A stretch of 41,385 bases of DNA, from positions 1 to 41,385 of the forward strand of contig QIAU01000045.1 of NCBI GenBank assembly GCA_003225055.1. The letters run 5' to 3'. Under the pieces are notes generated by a model. The model did no database searches and was not told where the DNA came from. It was given only the letters and a program-made list of their open reading frames with translations. The stretch comes from Acidobacteriota bacterium (GTDB lineage: Bacteria; Acidobacteriota; Terriglobia; Terriglobales; Acidobacteriaceae). How positions within the stretch are numbered: position 1 is the first letter of the stretch; each line of letters opens with the position of its first letter. This document shows positions 6,823-15,953 of the stretch, in pieces. The position numbers and the translations under genes are program-made.

Positions 6823-7929
6823 GTGTCAATAAATAAGAGCTCCGCCATGAATCTGCGCAATCCTAATCATTCTCCTCTCGGCATGGTCAATCGACGCGGG
6901 TTTTGTACTGCGGCCGCGGTTTCCACGTTGGGCATGCTCTCCAGCTCTCCCGCGCCGGCGAGCGCTGCCGCCGATGACCAGCACGTAGATCCCATCCAGC
7001 TTCGCACCGGCAATGGCGAATGGACCTACGACGTTGTTCCTCATTGGGGACTGTTGCCCGCTGGGAGGACGTTTGGCGGGACCCATGGCGGGATTGCGAG
7101 CGACAAATTTGGGAACCTCTACGTCAGCACCCAGAGCGACACGGGCATCCTGGTCTATAACAAGGATGGGAAGCTTTTGAAAACCATTGCCAATGAGTAC
7201 CCCGAAGTCCATTCGTTGCAACATGCCGTGGAAGCGGGCGAAGAATACTTTTACGCCACGGTACAGAAGGGTACACCGAGAGAGAACTGGCTGTTCCTCA
7301 AGATGAAGACCGATGGGACGATAGTCCAAAAAATCACAGCTCCACCCGAGGCCGGATTTCATGCTCCCAATGAATGGCGGCTGACCGCCGCCGTACCAGG
7401 GCCGGACGGTTCCATCTATATTGCCAACGGATATGGTGACTCACGCATTTTCAAGTTCGACATGCGGGGCAACTACCAGGGAGGCTTTTCCGGAAAAGGT
7501 ACGGAGAACGGCAAATGTAACTGTAGCCATGGGCTCGCGCTTGACATGCGGTACGATCAGCCGCTCCTCCTGGTATGCGACCGGGAAAACCTTCGGCTCA
7601 GTCATTTTGATTTGGATGTCAAATTTGTTCGCAACATCACGCTCCACCTGCGCCGCCCTTGCACGGTGAGTTTCCATGAAGACTACGCCGTCGTGTCTGA
7701 GTTGCAGGGGCGAGTCACGATTCTTGATAAAGACAATGTGCCGGTGTCGTTTCTGGGAGACAACCCGCAGAAAACCCAATGGGCTGATTACGACGTGAAT
7801 CCGGAGAACATCGCCCCGGCGGTATTCAGCGCAGCCCATGGATGCCACATCGATGAGGATGGAAATATTTACGTCTCGGATTGGAACAGATCTGGTCGTG
7901 TGACAAAGTTGGCTAGAGTCAAGAGATAG
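6823..7929 (+). CDS. Exported NHL-repeat beta-propeller protein
   Basis: 368 residues from GTG 6823 (AAGG upstream). ATG 6847 is an alternative start giving 360 residues. The N-terminus carries a Tat-like signal (NRRGFCTAAAVSTLGML, then SSSPAPASAAA). The body has NHL/six-bladed propeller repeats, each with a G..YV(S/A)D-type strand: GGIASDKFGNLYVSTQ, GPDGSIYIANGYGDSRIFKF, HGLALD and HIDEDGNIYVSDW. Similar proteins include peptidyl-alpha-hydroxyglycine lyase-like and planctomycete 'NHL repeat' proteins, but the catalytic identity cannot be fixed. It precedes the DUF1549/DUF1553 cytochrome by about 47 bases on the same strand, so it is likely an operon member acting in the cell envelope. Confidence 0.8.
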   Translation: MSINKSSAMNLRNPNHSPLGMVNRRGFCTAAAVSTLGMLSSSPAPASAAADDQHVDPIQLRTGNGEWTYDVVPHWGLLPAGRTFGGTHGGIASDKFGNLYVSTQSDTGILVYNKDGKLLKTIANEYPEVHSLQHAVEAGEEYFYATVQKGTPRENWLFLKMKTDGTIVQKITAPPEAGFHAPNEWRLTAAVPGPDGSIYIANGYGDSRIFKFDMRGNYQGGFSGKGTENGKCNCSHGLALDMRYDQPLLLVCDRENLRLSHFDLDVKFVRNITLHLRRPCTVSFHEDYAVVSELQGRVTILDKDNVPVSFLGDNPQKTQWADYDVNPENIAPAVFSAAHGCHIDEDGNIYVSDWNRSGRVTKLARVKR

Positions 7930-7976
7930 GGAATTCTCGGGGCGGGGTCGGTTTGTTTCCTATAGGTAGGTCTAGC

Positions 7977-10900
7977 ATGAACAAAGGTTTTACATTTCGT
8001 GTTGGTAACTTGAAAGTTGCTGCGCTTTCTATTTTTGCATTAGCTGCATTGTTGGCTTGGCCCCGTGTGAGTTCTCTCTTCCCAGGAATGTCGCGCAATA
8101 AGGTGGCCTTCAGTCGCGACATCAGACCAATTCTGAATCAGAATTGCGTCATTTGCCACGGGGGAGTCCGCCAGAAAAATGGTGTTTCGTTCATATTCCG
8201 CGAGGAAGCGTTGGGTGTCGGCAAGTCCGGGCGGCGCACCATAGTGCCAGGCAACCCCACAGCTTCCGAGTTGATGGCGCGTGTGACCTCCACGGATCCC
8301 GAAACGCGTATGCCTTATCATGCTTCACCGCTGCCGCCGCAGCAGATTGCCCTACTTCGCCAATGGATCAAGGAGGGAGCCAACTGGGAGGACTATTGGG
8401 CGTTTGTACCACCCAAGGCTCAGCCCTTGCCGAAAGTTAGGCGAGCGGATTGGGCGCGCCAAGCCGTGGATCAATTTATTCTGGCGCGGTTGGAGAAAGA
8501 AGGGTTGGCACCGTCTCCTGAAGCCGACAAGGCAGCCCTGTTGCGCCGGGTGTCTTTCGACCTCACCGGACTGCCGCCTACAGCCGAGGAAGAAGCAGCG
8601 TATCTGGCGGATTCCTCCCCCAACGCTTACGAAAAACAGGTGGATCGTTTGCTGGCTTCGCCACGCTATGGCGAACGCTGGGCGTCCATGTGGCTGGACT
8701 TGGCACGATATGCGGATACAAAAGGTTACGAAAAGGACCGGGAGCGCCCGGGAGTCTGGCCCTATCGCGACTGGGTGATTGACGCCTTCAATCGCAATCT
8801 GCCTTACGATCAGTTCGTGATCAAACAGTTGGCCGGAGACTTGCTTCCCGAAGCCACCTTTGAGGACCGCATCGCTAGCTCCTTTCATCGGCAGACTCCA
8901 GGCAACGACGAGGGCGGCACCGATGATGAGGAATTCCGCATGGTCGCGGTTATGGACCGCGTCGCCACAACCTGGTCGGTGCTGAACGGGGTCACAATCA
9001 ATTGCGTGCAGTGCCACTCGCATCCCTACGATCCAATTCGGCATACCGACTATTACAAGTCCTTGGCCTTCTTCAATACGCAGCGTGATGAGGACCTTGA
9101 CGATGACAGCCCGAACCTGAGGGTTCCAAAAGATAGGGCCCGCTATCCAGAAGCGGCGCAAATACAAGAGGAGATCGCCAGATTGCTCCGCGCGGTCGAG
9201 ACCTCAGACCGCCAAGTGGAAGACAAAGCGCAATGGAAACCACTGCCTATCCAGACTGCCGTAGCCAATGAGGCCATGGCATTGGAGCAGGTGGTTCCGG
9301 ACCTACAGCAGAAGCTAACTGAACTGCAAGAAAAGAAGAAGATTTCGCCGAAGGAAAAGGCCGAGCAGCTGAAGGGTCTGCACGAAGACATCGAACGGAC
9401 CAAGACAAGGCTTGCTCATGCCAAGATCACCGGCTCGGCAAAGACTTTCCGCATCCATGACGGGGAGGCTCTGGCCAATGCAAATACTCCACCGCAATCT
9501 TTCTATGAGTTGACAGCGAATGCTAACCTTCCTCTTCTGACGGCGATTCGCATTGCGGTGCCGCCTCTGAACGAAGAAAAAGCCCGTCACACGCCCGAAT
9601 ACGGCTTCATCGTGGACAAGGTGCAGGCTTGGTTGATTCAGTCAGGTGGCAAACAAGACAAAATTGCCTTCCGTTACTTTGTGCAGGATTCGGAAACGAA
9701 CCTGGAAGCCGCCGTATCGGTCGGTAGCGATCCAAAGCAAAAGCTGAAAGAGGTGGATCCGGTCCCGAGTGCATTTGCGGCCCTGCCCAAACTTTTTCGA
9801 ACTCGCTGGATTGTAGGAGTTCCCACCACGCCGTTGCAATTGGCACGAGGCAGCCGCATCAAGGTTGATCTCAAACAAATACAGCGCATTAACGACAAGC
9901 CCGCTCTCATTCAACGGGTTAGTCTCGCGGTAAGTGATGACCCATCCTGGACATCTTTGGCGAAGGCCCCCGTGCGGGCTCGGAACATCGAGCGCCTCAA
10001 AGAGCTCGAGAAGCAATTGGCGAAAATTCCCAGTGTGCCGCTTCCGGTGATGGCGGAAGAGGCGCCATATGAGCAAAGGGCCACGTTGGAATTCGAGCGA
10101 GGCAATTTTCTAACTAAGATAGGTCCAGAGTTGGAGCCGGACGTACCTGGAATTTTCCCCAAGCTTCCCGCAAGTGCTCCACGCAACCGGCTGACCCTCG
10201 CGAAGTGGTTCTTTACACCCGGACAACCGCTCACCGCGCGTGTTGCGGTCAACCGTTACTGGGAAGAGCTTTTCGGGACAGGGGTCGTTGAGACGTTGGA
10301 AAACTTCGGTAGCGTTGGCGAAGAACCTAGCCACCCAGAACTTCTGGATTGGCTCGCACTACACTTCCAAAACGACCTCCATTGGGATATGAAGGCGCTG
10401 TTACGCGAGTTGGTGACCAGCGCGACGTATCGGCAGAGCGCGACGACAACGCCGGCCCAGACGGCGAGAGATCCGCGCAATCGTCTATTGGCTCATGGCC
10501 CGCAGCAAAGACTCACCGCAGAGATGGTGCGCGATCAGGCGCTGCTAGCCAGCGGCCTCCTGAGTACCGAGATGGGAGGGCCTCCGGTCATGCCGCCGCA
10601 ACCGGCCGGAGTTTGGAATACGGTTTATAACGACTCCAAATGGACCGACGCGACCGGCCCCAACCGTTATCGCCGGGCGGTCTATACCTACGTCAAGCGC
10701 ACCAGCGGCTATCCGAGCTTCCTGATGTTTGATGCCTCGGATCGCGATACAAGTCTCCCCAGGCGCATTCCGACAAACACCCCGTTGCAAGCACTTGTGA
10801 CGTTGAACGACCCGGTGTATCAGGAAGCCGCCGAAGCACTGGCGAAACGGGTAATGGAGACGATCCCCGCAAAGACATCCAGCGCCTCTGGTGCCGGTGA

Positions 10901-11150
10901 AACTCTCCCTGCCCGCCTTGCCTATGAAACGCGCCTAGTCCTGTCTCGCGATCCTACGCCTGGCGAATTGACAGCCCTGCGCGCGTTCTATAGCAAAGCC
11001 CTGGGAACGCCAAGGGAACCAGCTTTGGTAAATGCAAGTACCAAGCTTGAAAAATGGCCGACGAAACGAATTTCAAGCAGAGAAGAACTGGACGCGCTCA
11101 CAGCGGTGGGTAGCATCCTGTTGAATATCGATGCCGCTCTCACTAGGTGA
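7977..11150 (+). CDS. Planctomycete-type cytochrome c, DUF1549/DUF1553 protein
   Basis: 1057 residues from ATG 7977. Residues 12-30 form a signal or anchor helix (KVAALSIFALAALLAW). Residues 46-130 are a PSCyt1 haem domain with C57-x-x-C60-H61 (CVICHGG). Residues about 155-360 are DUF1549/PSCyt2 (FILARLEKEGLAPS, RRVSFDLTGLPPT, RYGERWASMWLDLARYADTK), including a second haem-type motif C343-x-x-C346-H347 before SHPYDPI. A coiled-coil-rich insert follows (about 385-490), and the C-terminus is DUF1553 (RVAVNRYWEELFGTGVVET, FGSVGEEPSHPELLDWLA, RRIPTNTPLQALVTLNDPVY). Such proteins are always paired with DUF1501 proteins, as here, and are thought to be envelope oxidative enzymes. Substrates are unproven. 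The stop overlaps the first ATG candidates of the next gene. Confidence 0.9.
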   Translation: MNKGFTFRVGNLKVAALSIFALAALLAWPRVSSLFPGMSRNKVAFSRDIRPILNQNCVICHGGVRQKNGVSFIFREEALGVGKSGRRTIVPGNPTASELMARVTSTDPETRMPYHASPLPPQQIALLRQWIKEGANWEDYWAFVPPKAQPLPKVRRADWARQAVDQFILARLEKEGLAPSPEADKAALLRRVSFDLTGLPPTAEEEAAYLADSSPNAYEKQVDRLLASPRYGERWASMWLDLARYADTKGYEKDRERPGVWPYRDWVIDAFNRNLPYDQFVIKQLAGDLLPEATFEDRIASSFHRQTPGNDEGGTDDEEFRMVAVMDRVATTWSVLNGVTINCVQCHSHPYDPIRHTDYYKSLAFFNTQRDEDLDDDSPNLRVPKDRARYPEAAQIQEEIARLLRAVETSDRQVEDKAQWKPLPIQTAVANEAMALEQVVPDLQQKLTELQEKKKISPKEKAEQLKGLHEDIERTKTRLAHAKITGSAKTFRIHDGEALANANTPPQSFYELTANANLPLLTAIRIAVPPLNEEKARHTPEYGFIVDKVQAWLIQSGGKQDKIAFRYFVQDSETNLEAAVSVGSDPKQKLKEVDPVPSAFAALPKLFRTRWIVGVPTTPLQLARGSRIKVDLKQIQRINDKPALIQRVSLAVSDDPSWTSLAKAPVRARNIERLKELEKQLAKIPSVPLPVMAEEAPYEQRATLEFERGNFLTKIGPELEPDVPGIFPKLPASAPRNRLTLAKWFFTPGQPLTARVAVNRYWEELFGTGVVETLENFGSVGEEPSHPELLDWLALHFQNDLHWDMKALLRELVTSATYRQSATTTPAQTARDPRNRLLAHGPQQRLTAEMVRDQALLASGLLSTEMGGPPVMPPQPAGVWNTVYNDSKWTDATGPNRYRRAVYTYVKRTSGYPSFLMFDASDRDTSLPRRIPTNTPLQALVTLNDPVYQEAAEALAKRVMETIPAKTSSASGAGETLPARLAYETRLVLSRDPTPGELTALRAFYSKALGTPREPALVNASTKLEKWPTKRISSREELDALTAVGSILLNIDAALTR

Positions 11151-11155
11151 TGCTT

Positions 11156-12733
11156 ATGTCAAATTCCAAAATCCCCGATCTGCACACTACAAATGGCCCC
11201 TGCGATGGCGAACCTGTCCGAGAAATGCATCCAGAGGAAACATTCGCGCGGCTGCAAGCGCAAACTCGACGTCACTTTCTGCGCAGCCTCACCGCGGGCG
11301 TGGGCACCATGTTCCTCGGCACATTGGCGTCGCAATACGGCAGTTCAGCAAGGGCCGCCGAACTGAACCTCGATGGGACGCGGCGGCTCGATTTCACGCG
11401 CGATCCTTCCCGCCCACTTGCAGCCTTGCCGCCGCAATTTGCCGCCCGCGCTAAACGCATCATCTATTTGCACATGGCGGGTGCACCCAGCCAACTGGAG
11501 CTGTTTGAGTACAAACCTGAATTGACCAAGCTCGATGGTCAGGACTGCCCCGCTTCATTTTTGCTTGGCAAGCGCTTTGCCTTCATCAGCGGCGTGCCCA
11601 AGTTGCTCGGCTCGCAGTATCCATTTCACCAGGCCGGAAAAAGCGGCCAATGGATATCGGATCGCTTGCCGCACTTGGAAAAACACATTGACGACCTTTG
11701 CATTATCAAGTCCATGCGTACCGATCAGTTCAACCATGCGCCGGCGCAGCTCCTGGTGCAGACCGGCAATGCACGTCTCGGCTATCCCTCGTTCGGCTCG
11801 TGGGTGATCTATGGACTGGGCACCGAAAATCAGAACCTTCCGGGTTTCATCGTGCTGCTATCAGGCGGCAAGTCGCCGGATGGTGGCAAACAACTGTGGG
11901 GCTCTGGCTTTCTGCCCAGTGTTTATCAGGGCGTGCAATGCCGTTCTCATGGAGAGCCTGTGCTCTACCTCCAAAATCCACGAGGTGTGAGCCGTTCTCT
12001 GCGCCGCAGTGAACTGGATACGATTGACAAAATCAATCAGCAAACCTATGCCGCCTTCGGCAATCCTGAAACTATCACGCGAATTTCGCAATACGAGATG
12101 GCGTTCCGCATGCAAATGGACGCCACTGACGCCATGGACATCCACAAGGAACCAGCCGCCGTACTCACAAACTACGGCTCAAAACCTGGCGAGTCCAGTT
12201 TTGCAAACAATTGCTTGGTAGCGCGCCGGTTAGCGGAGCGGGGGGTACGTTTCATTCAGCTCTATCATTGGGGTTGGGACTCACACGGGTCAAATGCAAA
12301 GGAGGCGCTGAATCTCGGTTTCGCCGACCGTTGCCGTGAAGTCGATCAGCCCATTGCTGCACTGCTGGCTGATCTCAAACAACGCGGCATGTTGGAAGAT
12401 ACCCTCGTGGTCTGGGGCGGTGAATTCGGACGCACGTCCATGCGGGAAAATCGCTTCGGTCAAGTCATGCAATTTGTCGGGCGCGATCACAATCCGGGCG
12501 CCTTCACCATATGGATGGCCGGCGGTGGAATTAAGCCAGGCACAACCTACGGCGAGACCGACGCCATGGGCTATGAGATCGTGAAGGATGCAGTGGAGAT
12601 TCGAGATCTGCACGCAACCATGCTCTACGTGCTGGGGTTTGATTATCACAAACTCAACTACTCTTTTCAGGGGCTGGAACAGAAGCTCACCAGCGTGAAA
12701 CCCGCGCGGGTTGTGGCGGAGGTTCTGGCGTGA
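11156..12733 (+). CDS. DUF1501 exported sulfatase-like protein
   Basis: 525 residues from ATG 11156, chosen because AGGTGA lies 5 bases upstream. GTG 11147 and ATG 11150 are possible earlier starts. A Tat signal is present at residues about 36-65 (RRHFLRSLTAGVGTMFLG). Diagnostic DUF1501 segments follow: IYLHMAGAPSQLELFEYKP, HAPAQLLVQTGNARLGYPSF, GSWVIYGLGTENQNLPGF, GVRFIQLYHWGWDSHGSN, and near the end VVWGGEFGRTSMRENRFG with GRDHNPGAFTIWMAGGGI. The fold resembles alkaline phosphatase/sulfatase superfamily proteins, with Asp/His metal ligands in WDSHG and GRDHN, but no enzymatic activity is established for the family. It overlaps or directly follows the DUF1553 gene, so translation is probably coupled. 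Confidence 0.9.
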   Translation: MSNSKIPDLHTTNGPCDGEPVREMHPEETFARLQAQTRRHFLRSLTAGVGTMFLGTLASQYGSSARAAELNLDGTRRLDFTRDPSRPLAALPPQFAARAKRIIYLHMAGAPSQLELFEYKPELTKLDGQDCPASFLLGKRFAFISGVPKLLGSQYPFHQAGKSGQWISDRLPHLEKHIDDLCIIKSMRTDQFNHAPAQLLVQTGNARLGYPSFGSWVIYGLGTENQNLPGFIVLLSGGKSPDGGKQLWGSGFLPSVYQGVQCRSHGEPVLYLQNPRGVSRSLRRSELDTIDKINQQTYAAFGNPETITRISQYEMAFRMQMDATDAMDIHKEPAAVLTNYGSKPGESSFANNCLVARRLAERGVRFIQLYHWGWDSHGSNAKEALNLGFADRCREVDQPIAALLADLKQRGMLEDTLVVWGGEFGRTSMRENRFGQVMQFVGRDHNPGAFTIWMAGGGIKPGTTYGETDAMGYEIVKDAVEIRDLHATMLYVLGFDYHKLNYSFQGLEQKLTSVKPARVVAEVLA

Positions 12734-12782
12734 TTACGTCTGCCGGCTGTCGTTATTTTTGCCATCGAGGCTGTCTGCCTTC

Positions 12783-14243
12783 ATGACATTTTCGCTTCGT
12801 CAGATGTCCATCCGAACTCGCTTTGGTCTTCTCGCGCTTGCGCCACTTTTGTTGCTGGTTACCCTATTACTCTTTCTCCCACCCGACGGAGTCGAGCGTG
12901 CTGAGTGGGCGCAATTCATCGGGCGCTTTCATCTATTGTCCATACATTTCCCAATCGCGCTCATCCTGCTGGTACCTGTGTTGGAAATTGCCGGAAGAAT
13001 TCGCCGCTTCCCCGATCTTCGGGCCTCGGTCGATTTCTTATTAGCGCTGGCCACTTTCAGTGCCATCGTAGCCTTAACTCTGGGGTGGTGCCTGGCTCGA
13101 AGCGGTGGTTATTCGGGCTCGCTGGTTACGCAGCATATGTGGGGTGGAATATTTGTTGCAGCGCTCAGTTGGTTATGCTGGATGTTGCACGGGCGCTTCC
13201 TCGGCCAGCGTTTGGATTTCATCTACGCTTTCGGACTTGTAGTCGCTGTTGGTCTCGTATCCTGGACGGGGTATCGCGGCGGCCAGCTCTCGCAAGGCGA
13301 AAATCACCTGACCGAACACATGCCGACGGTTCTGCGCGATTGGCTAAGACTGCCGCAAGAAGACAAAGGTCCCACCGCCGCCGCCAGCACGTCCTTCTTC
13401 ACCATATGCGTCGAACCGGTTTTCGCCGGACACTGCAACAGCTGCCACGGACCATCTAAACAAAGATCGCGTTTGCGACTGGACAGCTATGAGGCGGTTA
13501 TGCGGGGCGGCAAGCACGGCGTGATCGTCAAGGCCGGAAACCCACAAGGCAGTGAATTGTTTCATCGTGTCACCTTGCCGGCCGGCGACGACAAATTTAT
13601 GCCCGCCGAAGGCAAGCGTCCATTGTCTGCGGATGAGGTAAAACTGCTAGAGCTATGGATCGCCGCAGGCGCCTCGCCATCCCTGGCGGCGGACGCAATC
13701 AAGGGCGCACCCACGAATGCAGTGTCCACGGTTGCCGACGTTACTTTCGAGGAGATTGACACAGCAGCCGTCGAAAAACGGCGTGCCCCGCTCGCATCCG
13801 CAGTTGCACAATTGCAGAAGCGCTTCCCGGACGTTTTGGAGTACGAATCGCGGGGCTCCGCCGACCTCGTAGTAAACGTCTCTCTTATGGGCGCCAAGTT
13901 TGGGGACAAAGATATGGCGGCGCTGAAACCCTTGGCCGAACAAATTGTCGTAGCCGACTTCTCCGATACTGCCATCACAGACGGCTCGGCCGCTTTCATC
14001 GCCGTTATGAAACGCCTGCGTGTACTGCGTCTCATGCATACCCAAGTCACGGATACTACCTTGCACATGCTCGGTGACCTGAATCAATTGGAGTCTTTGA
14101 ATGTCTTTGGCACAGCTGTTACTCCTGGTGCCCTGCAGGTCGCTGCTCGGTGGCCGAAATTGCAACATCTCTATACAGGAGAAACCAAGATTCCAGCTGA
14201 TGTTCAAGTGTCCGAAGCGGTGAGAGGCAAACTTGTGTTTTGA
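12783..14243 (+). CDS. DUF2231 membrane/cytochrome c protein with LRR-like tail
   Basis: 486 residues from ATG 12783. ATG 12804 is an alternative, and neither has a strong ribosome binding site. Residues about 15-175 are a DUF2231-type membrane region with a first helix (LLALAPLLLLVTLLLFLPP) and the conserved RFHLLSIHFPIALILLVPVL, plus three more helices. A PSCyt1 haem domain follows (C218-x-x-C221-H222, CNSCHGPSKQRSRLRLDSYE then MPAEGKRPLS). The C-terminal 120 residues contain leucine-rich-repeat-like strands (LRVLRLMHTQVTDTTLHML, LESLNVFGTAVTPGAL, LQHLYTGETKI). It follows the DUF1501 gene by about 50 bases. Anchoring plus haem suggests that it wires the periplasmic partners to the membrane electron pool. 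Confidence 0.85.
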   Translation: MTFSLRQMSIRTRFGLLALAPLLLLVTLLLFLPPDGVERAEWAQFIGRFHLLSIHFPIALILLVPVLEIAGRIRRFPDLRASVDFLLALATFSAIVALTLGWCLARSGGYSGSLVTQHMWGGIFVAALSWLCWMLHGRFLGQRLDFIYAFGLVVAVGLVSWTGYRGGQLSQGENHLTEHMPTVLRDWLRLPQEDKGPTAAASTSFFTICVEPVFAGHCNSCHGPSKQRSRLRLDSYEAVMRGGKHGVIVKAGNPQGSELFHRVTLPAGDDKFMPAEGKRPLSADEVKLLELWIAAGASPSLAADAIKGAPTNAVSTVADVTFEEIDTAAVEKRRAPLASAVAQLQKRFPDVLEYESRGSADLVVNVSLMGAKFGDKDMAALKPLAEQIVVADFSDTAITDGSAAFIAVMKRLRVLRLMHTQVTDTTLHMLGDLNQLESLNVFGTAVTPGALQVAARWPKLQHLYTGETKIPADVQVSEAVRGKLVF

Positions 14244-14895
14244 TCACCGCGGTTGAGATTAAAGACAAACTTTGTCACTCCGGACCGCCCGGCCGCGACA
14301 GTAAACTGTTGGTGCTTGCTACGTCATAGGCGAGGAGGCGAAAACATTCCGCTGCCGAACATTTTAACACCGCGCGGGGGTTCATTCAGGAAACAAACAG
14401 GGGGCCAGGCACTGACGCAGCAGCGCTTTGGACAGACCCGGGCAAGCTCATAATGTCCTCCTAAACTTCCGTTTGGCCGCTGACGAGCTTTTAGCTCCAG
14501 TAAGAATCTGGAGATTCATGGGGTGGCTCGCTCTTCCTTCCTGATCGTCACGTCAAACATCGAATCGCATTACTTCCTTACAACCTGTTCAGCTCGGCCA
14601 AGCCGGAGTGGTCGCATTGTAGGTGATCACGAAAAGGATATCTTGAATTTGGTCGTTTTGAGAGGCACAGGTGCGCGTAGTTGCGAAACCCTCTGCTCAA
14701 AGACGTGAAGCAAGCTTGCGGCAGCTGTGCCGAGCACCATTGTTTAGACTGCGACTGCAAGCGGTAATTTCTGATCAAATATCAAGAGGCTGCTCTTCGC
14801 CTTAGCCAATCATTTTGGCAGCCGTCATTACTACCACTCTGGGATTGCCACTTTCATTTGCCGTCAAAACGGGCCCCATCTGGCATAATCGTTCC
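14244..14895. other. Intergenic, nothing recognised
   Basis: About 650 bases between the cytochrome operon and the SRAP gene. No open frame on either strand resembles a known protein and no RNA gene was recognised. A promoter for the SRAP gene should lie toward the right end. Confidence 0.5.
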
Positions 14896-15600
14896 ATGTG
14901 CGGTCGCTATCGGCTTTCGCGAAGAAAAGAGATTCTTGAGGAATACTTCGATACCGCTTCCTCCGAAGAAGAATGGAATCCGCGTTACAACATCGCCCCC
15001 ATTCAGCTTGTCCCAGTCATTCGCCGGAATCCCAGGGAAGCGGTCCGAGAGCTGTCACTGATCCGCTGGGGACTCATTCCGTCCTGGGCAAAGGATCCGT
15101 CCATAGCTACCAAGACGATCAATGCCCGCTCGGAGACAGCGGGCACAAGGCCGGCCTTTTGCGATTCCCTGAGATCTCGCCGGTGCCTGGTTCCCGCAGA
15201 CGGTTTCTATGAATGGCAAAGGACTGGGAGAGCCAAGCAGCCCTACTGCTTCGAAGTTTGTGACGGTGAATTGTTCGCCTTTGCCGGAATGTGGGACCGG
15301 TGGAAGAATCCAAGCGGTAACACGGTAGAGACCTGCTCGATTCTGACTACGACACCAAACGCGGTGACCTCACGAGTCCACGACCGCATGCCAGTCATCC
15401 TTCGACCCGACACCTACGATCTGTGGCTCGACCCGGGGATGCAGGATTTGACGGCAGCGTCTACGCTATTGAGGCCATACGACGCCCGCTTCATGCGGTG
15501 CTATCCCATCAGCACTCGGATCAACCACGTCGCTAATGACGACGAAGAATGTTCGCGACCAATGGAGTTGCCCGAGATCCAAACCCCGCTATTCTCCTAG
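14896..15600 (+). CDS. yedK: SRAP (YedK/HMCES-like) abasic-site crosslinking protein
   Basis: 234 residues starting at ATG 14896. This start is required because the family uses Cys2 after removal of Met (MCGRYRLS). Further family hallmarks are PRYNIAPIQLVPVIRR, LIRWGLIPSWAKDPSIATK, INARSET (substrate Asn and Glu), RRCLVPADGFYEWQRTG (the conserved Glu), and TSRVHDRMPVIL (the catalytic His). SRAP proteins form a thiazolidine crosslink to abasic sites in single-stranded DNA and shield them during replication, and the gene is often SOS-linked. No LexA box was identified upstream. The gene is intact and of normal length. Confidence 0.93.
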   Translation: MCGRYRLSRRKEILEEYFDTASSEEEWNPRYNIAPIQLVPVIRRNPREAVRELSLIRWGLIPSWAKDPSIATKTINARSETAGTRPAFCDSLRSRRCLVPADGFYEWQRTGRAKQPYCFEVCDGELFAFAGMWDRWKNPSGNTVETCSILTTTPNAVTSRVHDRMPVILRPDTYDLWLDPGMQDLTAASTLLRPYDARFMRCYPISTRINHVANDDEECSRPMELPEIQTPLFS

Positions 15601-15671
15601 CGGGTCGCTGAAGAACTACTCCCCATGCATAGGCGAGTCATGGCAGCAGAGGGCAAGCGTGGAAAGGATGA

Positions 15672-15953
15672 TCAGCAGAAGAGCAAGGACAATACAGAAG
15701 CGAGTTCGTTGATCATCGAGAAGTCTACGATCCGCGTTTCTTCATATTTTGCCTCAACCACTGCATTGGTGAGATCTCGTGCGCCGATATGTTTGAGCGC
15801 CGCGCTGAAGAGTTCTCGCTGACAAACAGGCGTGACGCTGGGAACAATGATGATCACTCCGGCATGCAGTGGTTCTCGGCCATGGAGAGCGAGGAAGTCT
15901 GAGCGATTGTTTGTCACAAACGTATACTCCTGCTGGCGGATGGTGGCCATGAG
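15672..15953 (-). pseudogene. PIN-like (DUF5615) toxin domain, C-terminal fragment
   Basis: The frame reads IRQQEYTFVTNNRSDFLALH, then GREPLHAGVIIIVPSVTP, RELFSAALKHIGARDLTN and VVEAKYEETRIVDF. This is the second half of a DUF5615/VapC-like PIN domain, with TNN.(S/T)DF the acidic site near strand 4. Upstream of about 15953 the similarity ends, and the opposite-strand amidohydrolase begins there, so the N-terminal acidic residues are gone. No antitoxin is visible. It looks like the scar of a toxin-antitoxin locus displaced when the catabolic cluster arrived. Confidence 0.6.
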
